The notes under the pieces are model-generated. The model had not been told where the DNA came from, did not search any database, and saw only the letters and a list, made by a program, of their open reading frames with translations. The position numbers and the translations under genes are program-made. A DNA stretch of 7,573 bases from PFJX01 sp031426815 (lineage in GTDB: Bacteria; Pseudomonadota; Gammaproteobacteria; Burkholderiales; Thiobacillaceae), in contig JASJPG010000123.1 in assembly GCA_031426815.1 (NCBI GenBank), positions 1 to 7,573 of the forward strand. The letters are read 5' to 3'. Numbering within the stretch: the stretch's first letter is position 1; each line of letters opens with the position of its first letter. This document shows positions 1 through 5,564 of the stretch, piece by piece.

Positions 1-23
1 AAAGGGCGACGATGTCGCCCTTT
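1..23 (+). terminator. Rho-independent terminator of an upstream gene
   Basis: The sequence is a perfect 10-bp inverted repeat (AAAGGGCGAC, loop GAT, GTCGCCCTTT) followed by CTC, with a short T run at the end of the stem and A residues at its start. This is the shape of an intrinsic terminator. The A/T ends could let it work in both directions. It most likely ends a gene lying left of the window. The ATG at 12 that opens the antitoxin reading frame lies inside this hairpin, which argues against it as a real start. Confidence 0.8.
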
Positions 24-39
24 CTCATTGATGGAGCCG

Positions 40-66
40 GTATTACACTGGCGCGTGTCGTAATAC
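40..66 (+). promoter_or_regulatory. Inverted repeat, candidate operator of the vapBC operon
   Basis: GTATTAC (40-46) and GTAATAC (60-66) form a perfect 7-bp inverted repeat separated by 13 bases, so the half-sites are 20 bp apart, about two turns of the helix on one face. It ends just before the Shine-Dalgarno of vapB. VapB-type AbrB-fold antitoxins, alone or with VapC, are known to bind such palindromes to repress their own operon. The sequence and position are seen; the operator role is inferred. I could not recognise a convincing -35/-10 pair around it. Confidence 0.5.
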
Positions 67-77
67 AGGAGCCGGCC

Positions 78-317
78 ATGTCTACGGTCTTGACCAGCAA
101 GGGCCAGGTCACCATCCCCAAGCAGATCCGGGAAGCACTGAATCTCGCGCCTGGCTGCGTGGTCGATTTCGCGGTGAATGGTGAAGGTGACGTCGTCATC
201 CATAAGCTGGGGACCGCCCGAGCCGCCGGACCAGACCGCTTCGAAGCCGCGCGCGGCCGAGCCGAGATCAAATGGCGCACCGATGAATTGATGGCCCTGT
301 TGCGCGGCGAAGAGTGA
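78..317 (+). CDS. vapB: AbrB/MazE-fold antitoxin, VapB type
   Basis: This 79-residue protein is an AbrB/MazE/SpoVT-family antitoxin. Residues about 3-45 form the swapped-hairpin DNA-binding domain, with the hallmark run T-S-K-G-Q-V-T-I-P-K at 6-15 followed by R-E-A-L-x-L. The remaining tail (about 46-79), rich in charged and aromatic residues, is where such antitoxins wrap around and block the toxin. I chose ATG 78 because AGGAG (67-71) lies six bases upstream and the family motif starts within a few residues. The longer frame from ATG 12 would begin inside the upstream terminator hairpin. The gene shares one base with the next, PIN-domain gene, the standard antitoxin-first arrangement. It probably represses its own operon through the inverted repeat at 40-66. 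A lone transition-state regulator is less likely because of the paired toxin. Confidence 0.93.
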   Translation: MSTVLTSKGQVTIPKQIREALNLAPGCVVDFAVNGEGDVVIHKLGTARAAGPDRFEAARGRAEIKWRTDELMALLRGEE

Positions 318-721
318 TGCCGCGATTGCTGGTCGATACCAACATCCTGGTGGACGTACTGGAAGACGACCCGGATTGGGCCGACTGGTCCATCCAGCAG
401 ATGCGCGCCCAGGCGCAGATTCATGAACTTGCGATCAATCCCGTCATCTATGCGGAGTTGTCGCTGGCCTTTGCTTCGGTCGAGGCGCTGGATGAAGTCA
501 TCTCCGATCTTGGCCTGAGCTTTCAGGAACTGCCGCGCCCGGCGCTGTTCCTGGCCGGCAAGGCATTCGCGCGCTACCGCCGACAAGGCGGCACAAAACG
601 GAACGTGCTGGCCGATTTCTTCATCGGCGCGCATGCCGCCGTGACTGGCGCCTTGCTGCTGACGCGGGATGCCCGGCGCTACCGGAATTACTTTCCCAGT
701 GTTGGATTGATTACCCCATGA
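317..721 (+). CDS. vapC: PIN-domain ribonuclease toxin, VapC type
   Basis: This 134-residue protein has the length and layout of a VapC toxin. The four acidic residues expected of a PIN-domain Mg-dependent RNase are visible: D7 in V-D-T-N, E47 in Y-A-E-L, D100 in A-D-F-F-I-G-A-H-A and D118 in T-R-D. The family cleaves RNA, with several members cutting initiator tRNA or the rRNA sarcin-ricin loop; the target here cannot be read from sequence. The ATG at 317 overlaps the antitoxin stop as TGATG, implying translational coupling; a GTG at 314 is an alternative start one codon earlier. The gene appears intact, with all catalytic residues present, so the module should be functional. Its stop TGA overlaps an ATG at 718 that opens the frame of the next gene, although the next gene probably starts later, at 781. 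Confidence 0.93.
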   Translation: MPRLLVDTNILVDVLEDDPDWADWSIQQMRAQAQIHELAINPVIYAELSLAFASVEALDEVISDLGLSFQELPRPALFLAGKAFARYRRQGGTKRNVLADFFIGAHAAVTGALLLTRDARRYRNYFPSVGLITP

Positions 722-780
722 CAAACGGACTCCTTAGCCAGCTTCCGTGCCAAGCGCTGTTCGGATCGGCAGGTAACGAA

Positions 781-2949
781 ATGCACCGCTTCCGCCGTCT
801 TGCCTCCTTGCTCGTTTTGCTGTTGTTCCTCACCGCCTGCGGCCCGGTCAATAGCCCCTATCCGGCCAGCGAGGGGAGCAAAGGCGCCGGCAAATCGATC
901 CTCTATTCCGCCTTCGAGGAACGTCCGAAGCACCTCGATCCGGCGCGTTCTTACAGCGAGAACGAATACGTCTTTCTCGGCAATATCTACGAGCCGCCGC
1001 TGCAATACCACTATCTGAAGCGGCCGTATCAGCTGGAACCGCAGACTGCCGCCGCGATGCCGACGGTGCGTTATTTCGATGCCGCCGGGCGGCAACTGCC
1101 GGCTGATGCGGCGGCGGCGCAAATTGCGGTTTCCGAGTACGAAATTCGCCTCAAGCCCGGCGTCGGCTATCAACCGCACCCGGCTTTCGCCAAGGATGCG
1201 GCGGGCAAGCCACGCTATATCCCGCTGCGGCCGGACGAACTGGCAGGCATCGATAAATTCCAGGATTTCGCCGAAACCGGCACGCGTGAGCTGACCGCCG
1301 CCGATTACGTCTATCAGATTCGCCGTCTGGCGCATCCGCGCGTGCAGTCGCCGATCCTGGGCTTGATGGCAGACTACATCGTCGGCCTGAAAGAGCTGGC
1401 GAAGGCACTGAGCAAGGATGCCAAAACCCTGCCGAAAGACGCCTATCTCGATATCGGCAAATACGATTTCCCCGGCGCCTATGTCGTGGACAAGACCACT
1501 TACCGCATCCGCATTAAGGGCAAATATCCGCAATTCATCTACTGGCTGGCAATGCCATTTTTCGCGCCGGTGCCGGAGGAGGCGGAACGCTTCTATCGCC
1601 AACCGGGTATGGCGGAACGCAATTTCACGCTCGATTGGCAGCCGGTCGGCACCGGTGCGTATTACCTGGCGGAGAACGATCCGAATCGGGTCATGCGGCT
1701 GCAGCGCAACCCGTATTACCGCGACGATTTCTATCCGGCGGAGGGCGATCCCGGCGATACCGAAGCCGGTTTGCTGGCCGATGCCGGCAAGCGTCTGCCG
1801 ATGGTGGATACGGTGATCTACTCGCTGGAAAAGGAGGATGTGCCGTACTGGAACAAATTCCTGCAGGGCTATTACGACGCTTCCGGCGTCAGTTCCGACA
1901 GCTTCGATCAGGCCATCCGGATGAACGCCGACGGCGAGCCGGACTTGACCGAAGACATGCGCCAGCGCGGCATCCTGCTGGCCACCGCGGCGCGCCCGTC
2001 GCTGAACTACATGGGTTTCAACATGCTCGACCCGGTGGTGGGCGGCTTGTCCGAACGCGCCCGCAAACTGCGTCAGGCAGTGTCGATCGCGATCGACTAC
2101 GACGAGTTCATTTCCATCTTCCTGAACGGGCGCGGCCTGCCCGGACAGGGGCCGTTGCCGCCGGGTATCTTCGGGCACAAGGAAGGTGCGGCGGGGATCA
2201 ATCCGGTGGTGTTCGCCTGGAAGGCGGGCCGCGCGCAGCGACGCGCGCTGGATGATGCGAAGAAGCTGCTCGCCCAAGCCGGTTATCCAGACGGCCGCGA
2301 CGAGAAAACCGGCCAGCCGCTGACCCTCTATTTCGATACCGCCGCCAGCGGTCCGGAAGCCAAGTCGCGCATGGACTGGTTCCGCAAACAATTCGCCAAG
2401 CTGAACATCCAGCTGGTGGTGCGCGCCTCCGACTACAACCGTTTCCAGGACAAGATGAGCAAGGGCAGCGAACAGCTCTTCGAATGGGGCTGGAACGCCG
2501 ATTACCCCGATCCGGAAAACTTCCTGTTCCTACTTTACGGCCCCAACAAGAAGGTGGGGTCAGGCGGCGAGAACGCGGCCAACTACCAAAATCCTGAATT
2601 CGACCGCCTGTTCGAGCGCATGAAGGACATGGACAACGGCCCCGATCGCCAGGCCGTGATCGACCAGATGGTCAAGCTGGCGCGCGACGACGCGCCCTGG
2701 ATCTACGCCTTCCACCCGAAGAGTTTCGGCTTGCGCCACGGCTGGGTGAAAAACGCAAAACCCAACCTGATGGCGCACAACCTGCTCAAATACCGCCGCA
2801 TCGACCCGGCCGCGCGAACGTCGTATCAGGCGAAATGGAATCGGCCGATCTGGTGGCCGGTCGGGCTGACGCTGATCTTGCTGGCTGCAGTGATCTGGCC
2901 GGCGGTTGCCGCGTATAGGAAGCGGCAGCAGAGTCGAGCGCTGGGATAA
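781..2949 (+). CDS. Family 5 extracellular solute-binding lipoprotein with C-terminal membrane helix
   Basis: The 722-residue product belongs to the SBP_bac_5 family (peptide, oligopeptide and nickel binding proteins of ABC importers). Visible family landmarks are H-L-D-P-A (51-55), the G-T-G-A-Y strand (from 290) followed by R-N-P-Y-Y near 310, the L-R-Q-A-V-S-I-A-I-D helix (from 430) with G-x-G-x-P-x-x-G after it, and W-N-A-D-Y-P-D-P-E-N-F from about 571. I chose ATG 781, not the in-frame ATG 718, because it begins a clean lipoprotein signal: basic H-R-F-R-R, a leucine-rich core, and the lipobox L-T-A-C with C20 as the lipidated residue. AGG at 771-773 gives suitable spacing. It is longer than typical OppA/DppA (about 530-550). 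A hydrophobic helix at about 690-711 (from W-W-P-V-G-L, ending before basic R-K-R) would anchor the C terminus, unusual for a periplasmic receptor. No permease or ATPase genes adjoin it here. Substrate is unknown. Confidence 0.88.
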   Translation: MHRFRRLASLLVLLLFLTACGPVNSPYPASEGSKGAGKSILYSAFEERPKHLDPARSYSENEYVFLGNIYEPPLQYHYLKRPYQLEPQTAAAMPTVRYFDAAGRQLPADAAAAQIAVSEYEIRLKPGVGYQPHPAFAKDAAGKPRYIPLRPDELAGIDKFQDFAETGTRELTAADYVYQIRRLAHPRVQSPILGLMADYIVGLKELAKALSKDAKTLPKDAYLDIGKYDFPGAYVVDKTTYRIRIKGKYPQFIYWLAMPFFAPVPEEAERFYRQPGMAERNFTLDWQPVGTGAYYLAENDPNRVMRLQRNPYYRDDFYPAEGDPGDTEAGLLADAGKRLPMVDTVIYSLEKEDVPYWNKFLQGYYDASGVSSDSFDQAIRMNADGEPDLTEDMRQRGILLATAARPSLNYMGFNMLDPVVGGLSERARKLRQAVSIAIDYDEFISIFLNGRGLPGQGPLPPGIFGHKEGAAGINPVVFAWKAGRAQRRALDDAKKLLAQAGYPDGRDEKTGQPLTLYFDTAASGPEAKSRMDWFRKQFAKLNIQLVVRASDYNRFQDKMSKGSEQLFEWGWNADYPDPENFLFLLYGPNKKVGSGGENAANYQNPEFDRLFERMKDMDNGPDRQAVIDQMVKLARDDAPWIYAFHPKSFGLRHGWVKNAKPNLMAHNLLKYRRIDPAARTSYQAKWNRPIWWPVGLTLILLAAVIWPAVAAYRKRQQSRALG

Positions 2950-2976
2950 GCCTTACTGCCTCAGCCAAGCCGAGCC

Positions 2977-3018
2977 AGCCGTAGGATGGGCCAAGCGAAG
3001 CGGGCCTATCGTTCAGCT
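2977..3018 (+). repeat. Partial copy of a dispersed repeat (left arm only)
   Basis: Bases 2977-3006 match 4531-4560 at 29 of 30 positions, with the shared core GGATGGGCCAAGCG, and weaker similarity continues to about 3018. The copy stops there and lacks the right arm that makes the second copy a palindrome. It lies between the convergent ends of the solute-binding protein gene and the nuclease gene and touches the nuclease stop codon. Repeats with this GGATGGGC-AAGCG-AGCG core are, to my knowledge, scattered between genes in many proteobacterial genomes; I cannot confirm the copy number here. Confidence 0.8.
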
Positions 3019-4003
3019 AAATCAGGCTGGCTAAGTGGTCAGCTAATCCGCTTTCACTGACAAAGGTCAGGTCGTACATGCTGCTGAGTCCACGGGCTTG
3101 TTCGTCAGGCAGACCAAGCACGCAGAGGATGAAATGAGATTTTTCCAGGCCCAGTCGTTTTCTCAGCGTGGCGTACTTGTCAATCGATGGCCTGAACTCT
3201 CCTGTTTTGCACTCGATGCATACGGGCTTGTCGCCCTTCAGAATGAAGAAGACATCCAGTTCGTGAAGATCTTCGTTGGCGAAAACCAGGGATAGATTTC
3301 GCGCACAGGAAACGCTGAGTCGATTCTGCTGACCGAACTCCAGCACTTGCATCAGAGCAAACCACTCCAGCCATTCACCGCTGAAAAAACGCTGCACTTG
3401 CTGCGAACTTTGCAAGGTCAGTTGTATGGTTTTCTCATCTTTTTGATAGAAGTATTTCGACACGAACGCGAAGTCATACAGGCGGCGACAGAAGGCGGTC
3501 AGTAATTGGGCCTCCTTTTGGCTTCGCTTGCTCAGATTCAGGTAAATGCCGGGTTTGCCGATGCGCTGTGCTTGACGGATCGGTTCGATAACCGCTTTCA
3601 GGAACTCGTAGTTCCCGCCGATTTCCACCGCTACCTCGTCAAAAAAACCGGTGGTATCCACGGCCTTATGGTTGGCGCGAAACTGGATTTTTCTGGATTC
3701 GAACCAGTTATGAATCGGGCCATGTTGCAGGTCGGTGGCGATCTGGTCCGTGTTGTGCAGATCGATACCTTCCAGGTTTTGCGGTGCGGCCGGTGCTGTG
3801 GCTTCCTGGTTATCCGCTTCGGCTTGCATCCGCTTCTGAGATGCAAGCAGCGCGAAATATTTCTCCAATAGTTTCTTGACGAAGAAGGTCGTGTCGAAAA
3901 CCGAGTTCGGGTGCTCGCACTGAGGACAGTTCATCGTTGTCCCGACGGCTTCGGCAGCTAATTCGTTCAAATAGCCGCATTTGTTACAACGGAAAATTGC
4001 CAT
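3017..4003 (-). CDS. Zinc-ribbon PD-(D/E)XK nuclease, DUF1887/Card1-like C-terminal domain
   Basis: I do not recognise a named gene. The 328-residue product has three parts. Residues 1-36 are a zinc ribbon with C6-x2-C9 and C26-x2-C29. Residues about 40-75 are a helical, then Ala/Pro/Gln-rich, linker. Residues about 80-205 form a domain I cannot assign. Residues about 206-328 look like a PD-(D/E)XK nuclease: G-E-W-L-E (209-213, candidate E213), E-L-D-V-F-F (D250), then I-E-C-K-T-G (E264, K266), followed by a L-R-K-R-L-G helix and the hydrophobic strand F-I-L-C-V-L-G. That order resembles the nuclease half of DUF1887/Card1/Can2 proteins, but the ligand-sensing CARF domain is not apparent. ATG 4003 is chosen because AGAGGA precedes it at good spacing and the zinc ribbon starts at once; the frame is open for 49 more codons upstream but reads as low-complexity. 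G+C is visibly lower than the neighbours. Likely a defence or nucleic-acid-processing enzyme (inference). Confidence 0.75.
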   Translation of the reverse strand: MAIFRCNKCGYLNELAAEAVGTTMNCPQCEHPNSVFDTTFFVKKLLEKYFALLASQKRMQAEADNQEATAPAAPQNLEGIDLHNTDQIATDLQHGPIHNWFESRKIQFRANHKAVDTTGFFDEVAVEIGGNYEFLKAVIEPIRQAQRIGKPGIYLNLSKRSQKEAQLLTAFCRRLYDFAFVSKYFYQKDEKTIQLTLQSSQQVQRFFSGEWLEWFALMQVLEFGQQNRLSVSCARNLSLVFANEDLHELDVFFILKGDKPVCIECKTGEFRPSIDKYATLRKRLGLEKSHFILCVLGLPDEQARGLSSMYDLTFVSESGLADHLASLI

Positions 4004-4101
4004 CGAGATTCCTCTGCCCAGGATGTGTTTTTTATGGAGCCGATGTTTCGTTTGTTGTTGTGTTGATCCCGGCGCCGATTGATCGAACACAAATTGCAGC
4101 A

Positions 4102-4129
4102 ATTTTACCGGGCTATGTGGAGGCGGCAA
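4102..4129 (-). promoter_or_regulatory. Candidate promoter of the zinc-ribbon nuclease gene
   Basis: Read on the minus strand, TTGCCG (4129-4124) and TAAAAT (4107-4102) are separated by 16 bases. They match the sigma-70 consensus at 4 of 6 and 5 of 6 positions, and would give a leader of about 95 bases. A separate perfect TTGACA sits at 4150-4145 on the same strand but has no good -10 at the right distance. This is a weak pattern call in an AT-richer intergenic region, where such matches arise by chance. Confidence 0.3.
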
Positions 4130-4160
4130 AATCGACCCGCCTCTTGTCAATTTCCATGCC

Positions 4161-4520
4161 TTGTCTTACGGTAAGGAAGTAATGCATTCCATGCCAGCTG
4201 ACCGGCAAGCCGTCAAGAATCGCCCGGCTCTGGTGCTGTCCGACGCGTCGCTTTTCAATGCGACATCCGACCATGCCGTGATGGCCATGATTACCTCGGA
4301 GGCCAACGCGCCGTGGCCGCTGGATTGCCCGCTACTCGACCTTGAAATGGCTGGCTTGCCAGCGCCATCGAAAGTGCGTTTCAAACTGTTCACCCTGGAC
4401 CAGCGCCTGGTGCGTGGGGTGCTTGGTCGCTTGGCGGCGGAAGACGAAGTCCGCGTGCGGATCGGATTGGCTCGATTGCTCGGCGATGGCATGCCACGCA
4501 TGTCGCTTCAGGAGCCCTGA
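4161..4520 (+). CDS. PemK/MazF-family endoribonuclease toxin, orphan, unusual start
   Basis: The 119-residue product fits the PemK/MazF toxin family. From its N terminus, Y-G-K-E-V-M-H-S-M-P lines up with the family's G-D-V-V-L-V-P-F-P strand; K-N-R-P-A-L-V-L-S holds the catalytic-type arginine (R21), and I-T-S holds the threonine (T45). The C-terminal half, with A-G-L-P-A-P-S-K-V-R-F-K-L-F-T-L-D and a G-x-L helix, is also typical. Start choice is uncertain. TTG 4161 keeps the first strand but has no visible Shine-Dalgarno. ATG 4182 has AAGGAAG just upstream but removes the Y-G-K-E-V strand, probably harming the fold. Several positions of that strand depart from the usual hydrophobic F-P-F pattern. 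No antitoxin gene lies beside it: upstream is a 157-bp divergent gap before the nuclease gene, downstream a repeat. It may be a decaying toxin, a solitary one, or one neutralised from elsewhere. Confidence 0.72.
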   Translation: MSYGKEVMHSMPADRQAVKNRPALVLSDASLFNATSDHAVMAMITSEANAPWPLDCPLLDLEMAGLPAPSKVRFKLFTLDQRLVRGVLGRLAAEDEVRVRIGLARLLGDGMPRMSLQEP

Positions 4521-4530
4521 GCTTCTGATC

Positions 4531-4606
4531 AGCCGTAGGATGGGCCAAGCGTAGCGGGCCCGTCGTTGAGCGCGTTGATGGGCACGCTACGCTTTGCCCA
4601 TCCAAC
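4531..4606. repeat. Complete palindromic dispersed repeat, possible bidirectional terminator
   Basis: Left arm 4535-4564 and right arm 4577-4606 are inverted repeats matching at 26 of 30 positions, separated by a 12-base loop. The left part (4531-4560) is a direct copy of 2977-3006 with one difference. The element lies between the convergent ends of the MazF-like gene (4520) and the dienelactone-hydrolase gene (4632). Its long hairpin could stop transcription from both sides, although it lacks a clear U tract on either strand. It resembles REP-like or small palindromic mobile repeats found between genes in proteobacteria; family membership is from memory. Confidence 0.85.
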
Positions 4607-4631
4607 AAACTCGGTTGCCGGCGGATGAGCT

Positions 4632-5513
4632 TCAAACCCCGTTCTGCTTGAACCACGCCTGCAAGCGTTTCCAACCGTCTTCGGCTTCTTCCTTGCGATA
4701 ACTCGGGCGGTAATCGGCGTGGAAGGCGTGCGGCGCGTTGTCGTAGACGTGGATGCGCGAGGCCTGGCTGGCCGGGTTGCTGGCGGCGACCAGGGCGGCT
4801 TGCATCTTGTCGACCGTTTCCAGCGGGATACCCTGGTCGAGCCCGCCGTAGAGGCCGAGCACCGGGCCTTTCAGTTCGCCGGCGAGGTCGAGCGGATGCT
4901 TCGGGGTCATCGCGCCGGTCGCACCGGTCAACTTGCCGTACCAGGCGACTGCCGCTTTCACGCCGGGGTTGTGCGCGGCGTACAGCCAGGTGATGCGGCC
5001 GCCCCAGCAGAAGCCGGTGATGCCGAGTCGTGCGGTATTGCCGCCGTTGCCTTTGGCCCAGGCGACGCAAGCATCCAGATCGCTCATGACCTGGCTGTCC
5101 GGCACCTTGTTGACGATCTTGCCGATGATCTCGGGAATTGCCGTGTACTGGCGCGGGTCGCCCTGGCGCGCGTACAGCTCGGGCGCGATGGCCTGGTAAC
5201 CGAGTTTGGCCAGGCGGCGGCAAATGTCCTTGATGTGTTCATGCACGCCGAAGATTTCCTGCACCACCAGAATCACCGGGAAGTTCGTGCCTTGCGCCGG
5301 TTGCGCGCGATAGGCCGGCATGGCGCCATCCGCCGTCGGCACGGAAATTTCGCCTGCGGTCAGCCCATCGGTGGCAGTCGATATGGCGGTTTGCGCCATC
5401 ACCGGCTGCACCGCCAGGGCAAAACCCGCACCCAGCGCGGTGACCAGGAAACCGCGCCGGTTGAGCGGCAGAGGCGGCGGGACGAGGCTGTCGAAATCGG
5501 CGGTATCGGTCAT
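4632..5513 (-). CDS. Tat-exported dienelactone hydrolase family protein
   Basis: This 293-residue alpha/beta hydrolase belongs to the dienelactone hydrolase family, whose founding member opens the lactone ring of dienelactone in chloroaromatic breakdown; many relatives act on other esters. The catalytic Cys-Asp-His set is visible: C169 in the nucleophile elbow G-F-C-W-G-G, D226 in G-G-L-D, and H262 in A-P-H-A-F. E86 in V-V-Q-E-I-F-G-V-H is the conserved glutamate near the active site. Residues 18-40 form a twin-arginine signal (N-R-R-G-F-L, hydrophobic core, V-M-A), so the folded enzyme is probably exported to the periplasm, cleaved near A40. ATG 5513 is preferred over upstream ATG 5564 because AGGAG stands six bases before it and the Tat motif follows at normal distance. 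It lies 51 bp downstream of moxR on the same strand and may be co-transcribed. The true substrate is unknown. Confidence 0.9.
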   Translation of the reverse strand: MTDTADFDSLVPPPLPLNRRGFLVTALGAGFALAVQPVMAQTAISTATDGLTAGEISVPTADGAMPAYRAQPAQGTNFPVILVVQEIFGVHEHIKDICRRLAKLGYQAIAPELYARQGDPRQYTAIPEIIGKIVNKVPDSQVMSDLDACVAWAKGNGGNTARLGITGFCWGGRITWLYAAHNPGVKAAVAWYGKLTGATGAMTPKHPLDLAGELKGPVLGLYGGLDQGIPLETVDKMQAALVAASNPASQASRIHVYDNAPHAFHADYRPSYRKEEAEDGWKRLQAWFKQNGV

Positions 5514-5564
5514 GGGGGTCTCCTGGTGGATTGAACGGGGTTGCAGGTGTGAATGAATGCGCAC

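Noticed and set aside
12..77. N-terminal extension of the antitoxin from ATG 12
   Set aside because: The start lies inside the terminator hairpin, and the 22 extra residues precede a well-formed ribosome site and the normal family start at 78.
688..2391. Long minus-strand open frame (567 codons) opposite the solute-binding protein gene
   Set aside because: It is antisense to a gene with clear family motifs and a lipoprotein signal. Its translation is Arg/Ala/His-rich without domains, as expected of a GC-rich shadow frame.
4004..4150. Extension of the nuclease by 49 residues from ATG 4150 on the minus strand
   Set aside because: The extra residues are low in structure, while ATG 4003 has a good Shine-Dalgarno and starts directly at the zinc ribbon.
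4115..4174. Short plus-strand frame (19 codons from ATG 4115) upstream of the MazF-like gene, considered as an antitoxin remnant
   Set aside because: It is too short, has no antitoxin motif, and lies over the nuclease gene's likely promoter region.
3017..4520. CRISPR-associated locus, prompted by the Card1-like nuclease domain
   Set aside because: No repeat-spacer array, cas gene or CARF domain is visible in the window.
4719..5534. Plus-strand open frame of 271 codons over the hydrolase gene
   Set aside because: It is antisense to a gene with intact catalytic residues and Tat signal and shows no recognisable domain.
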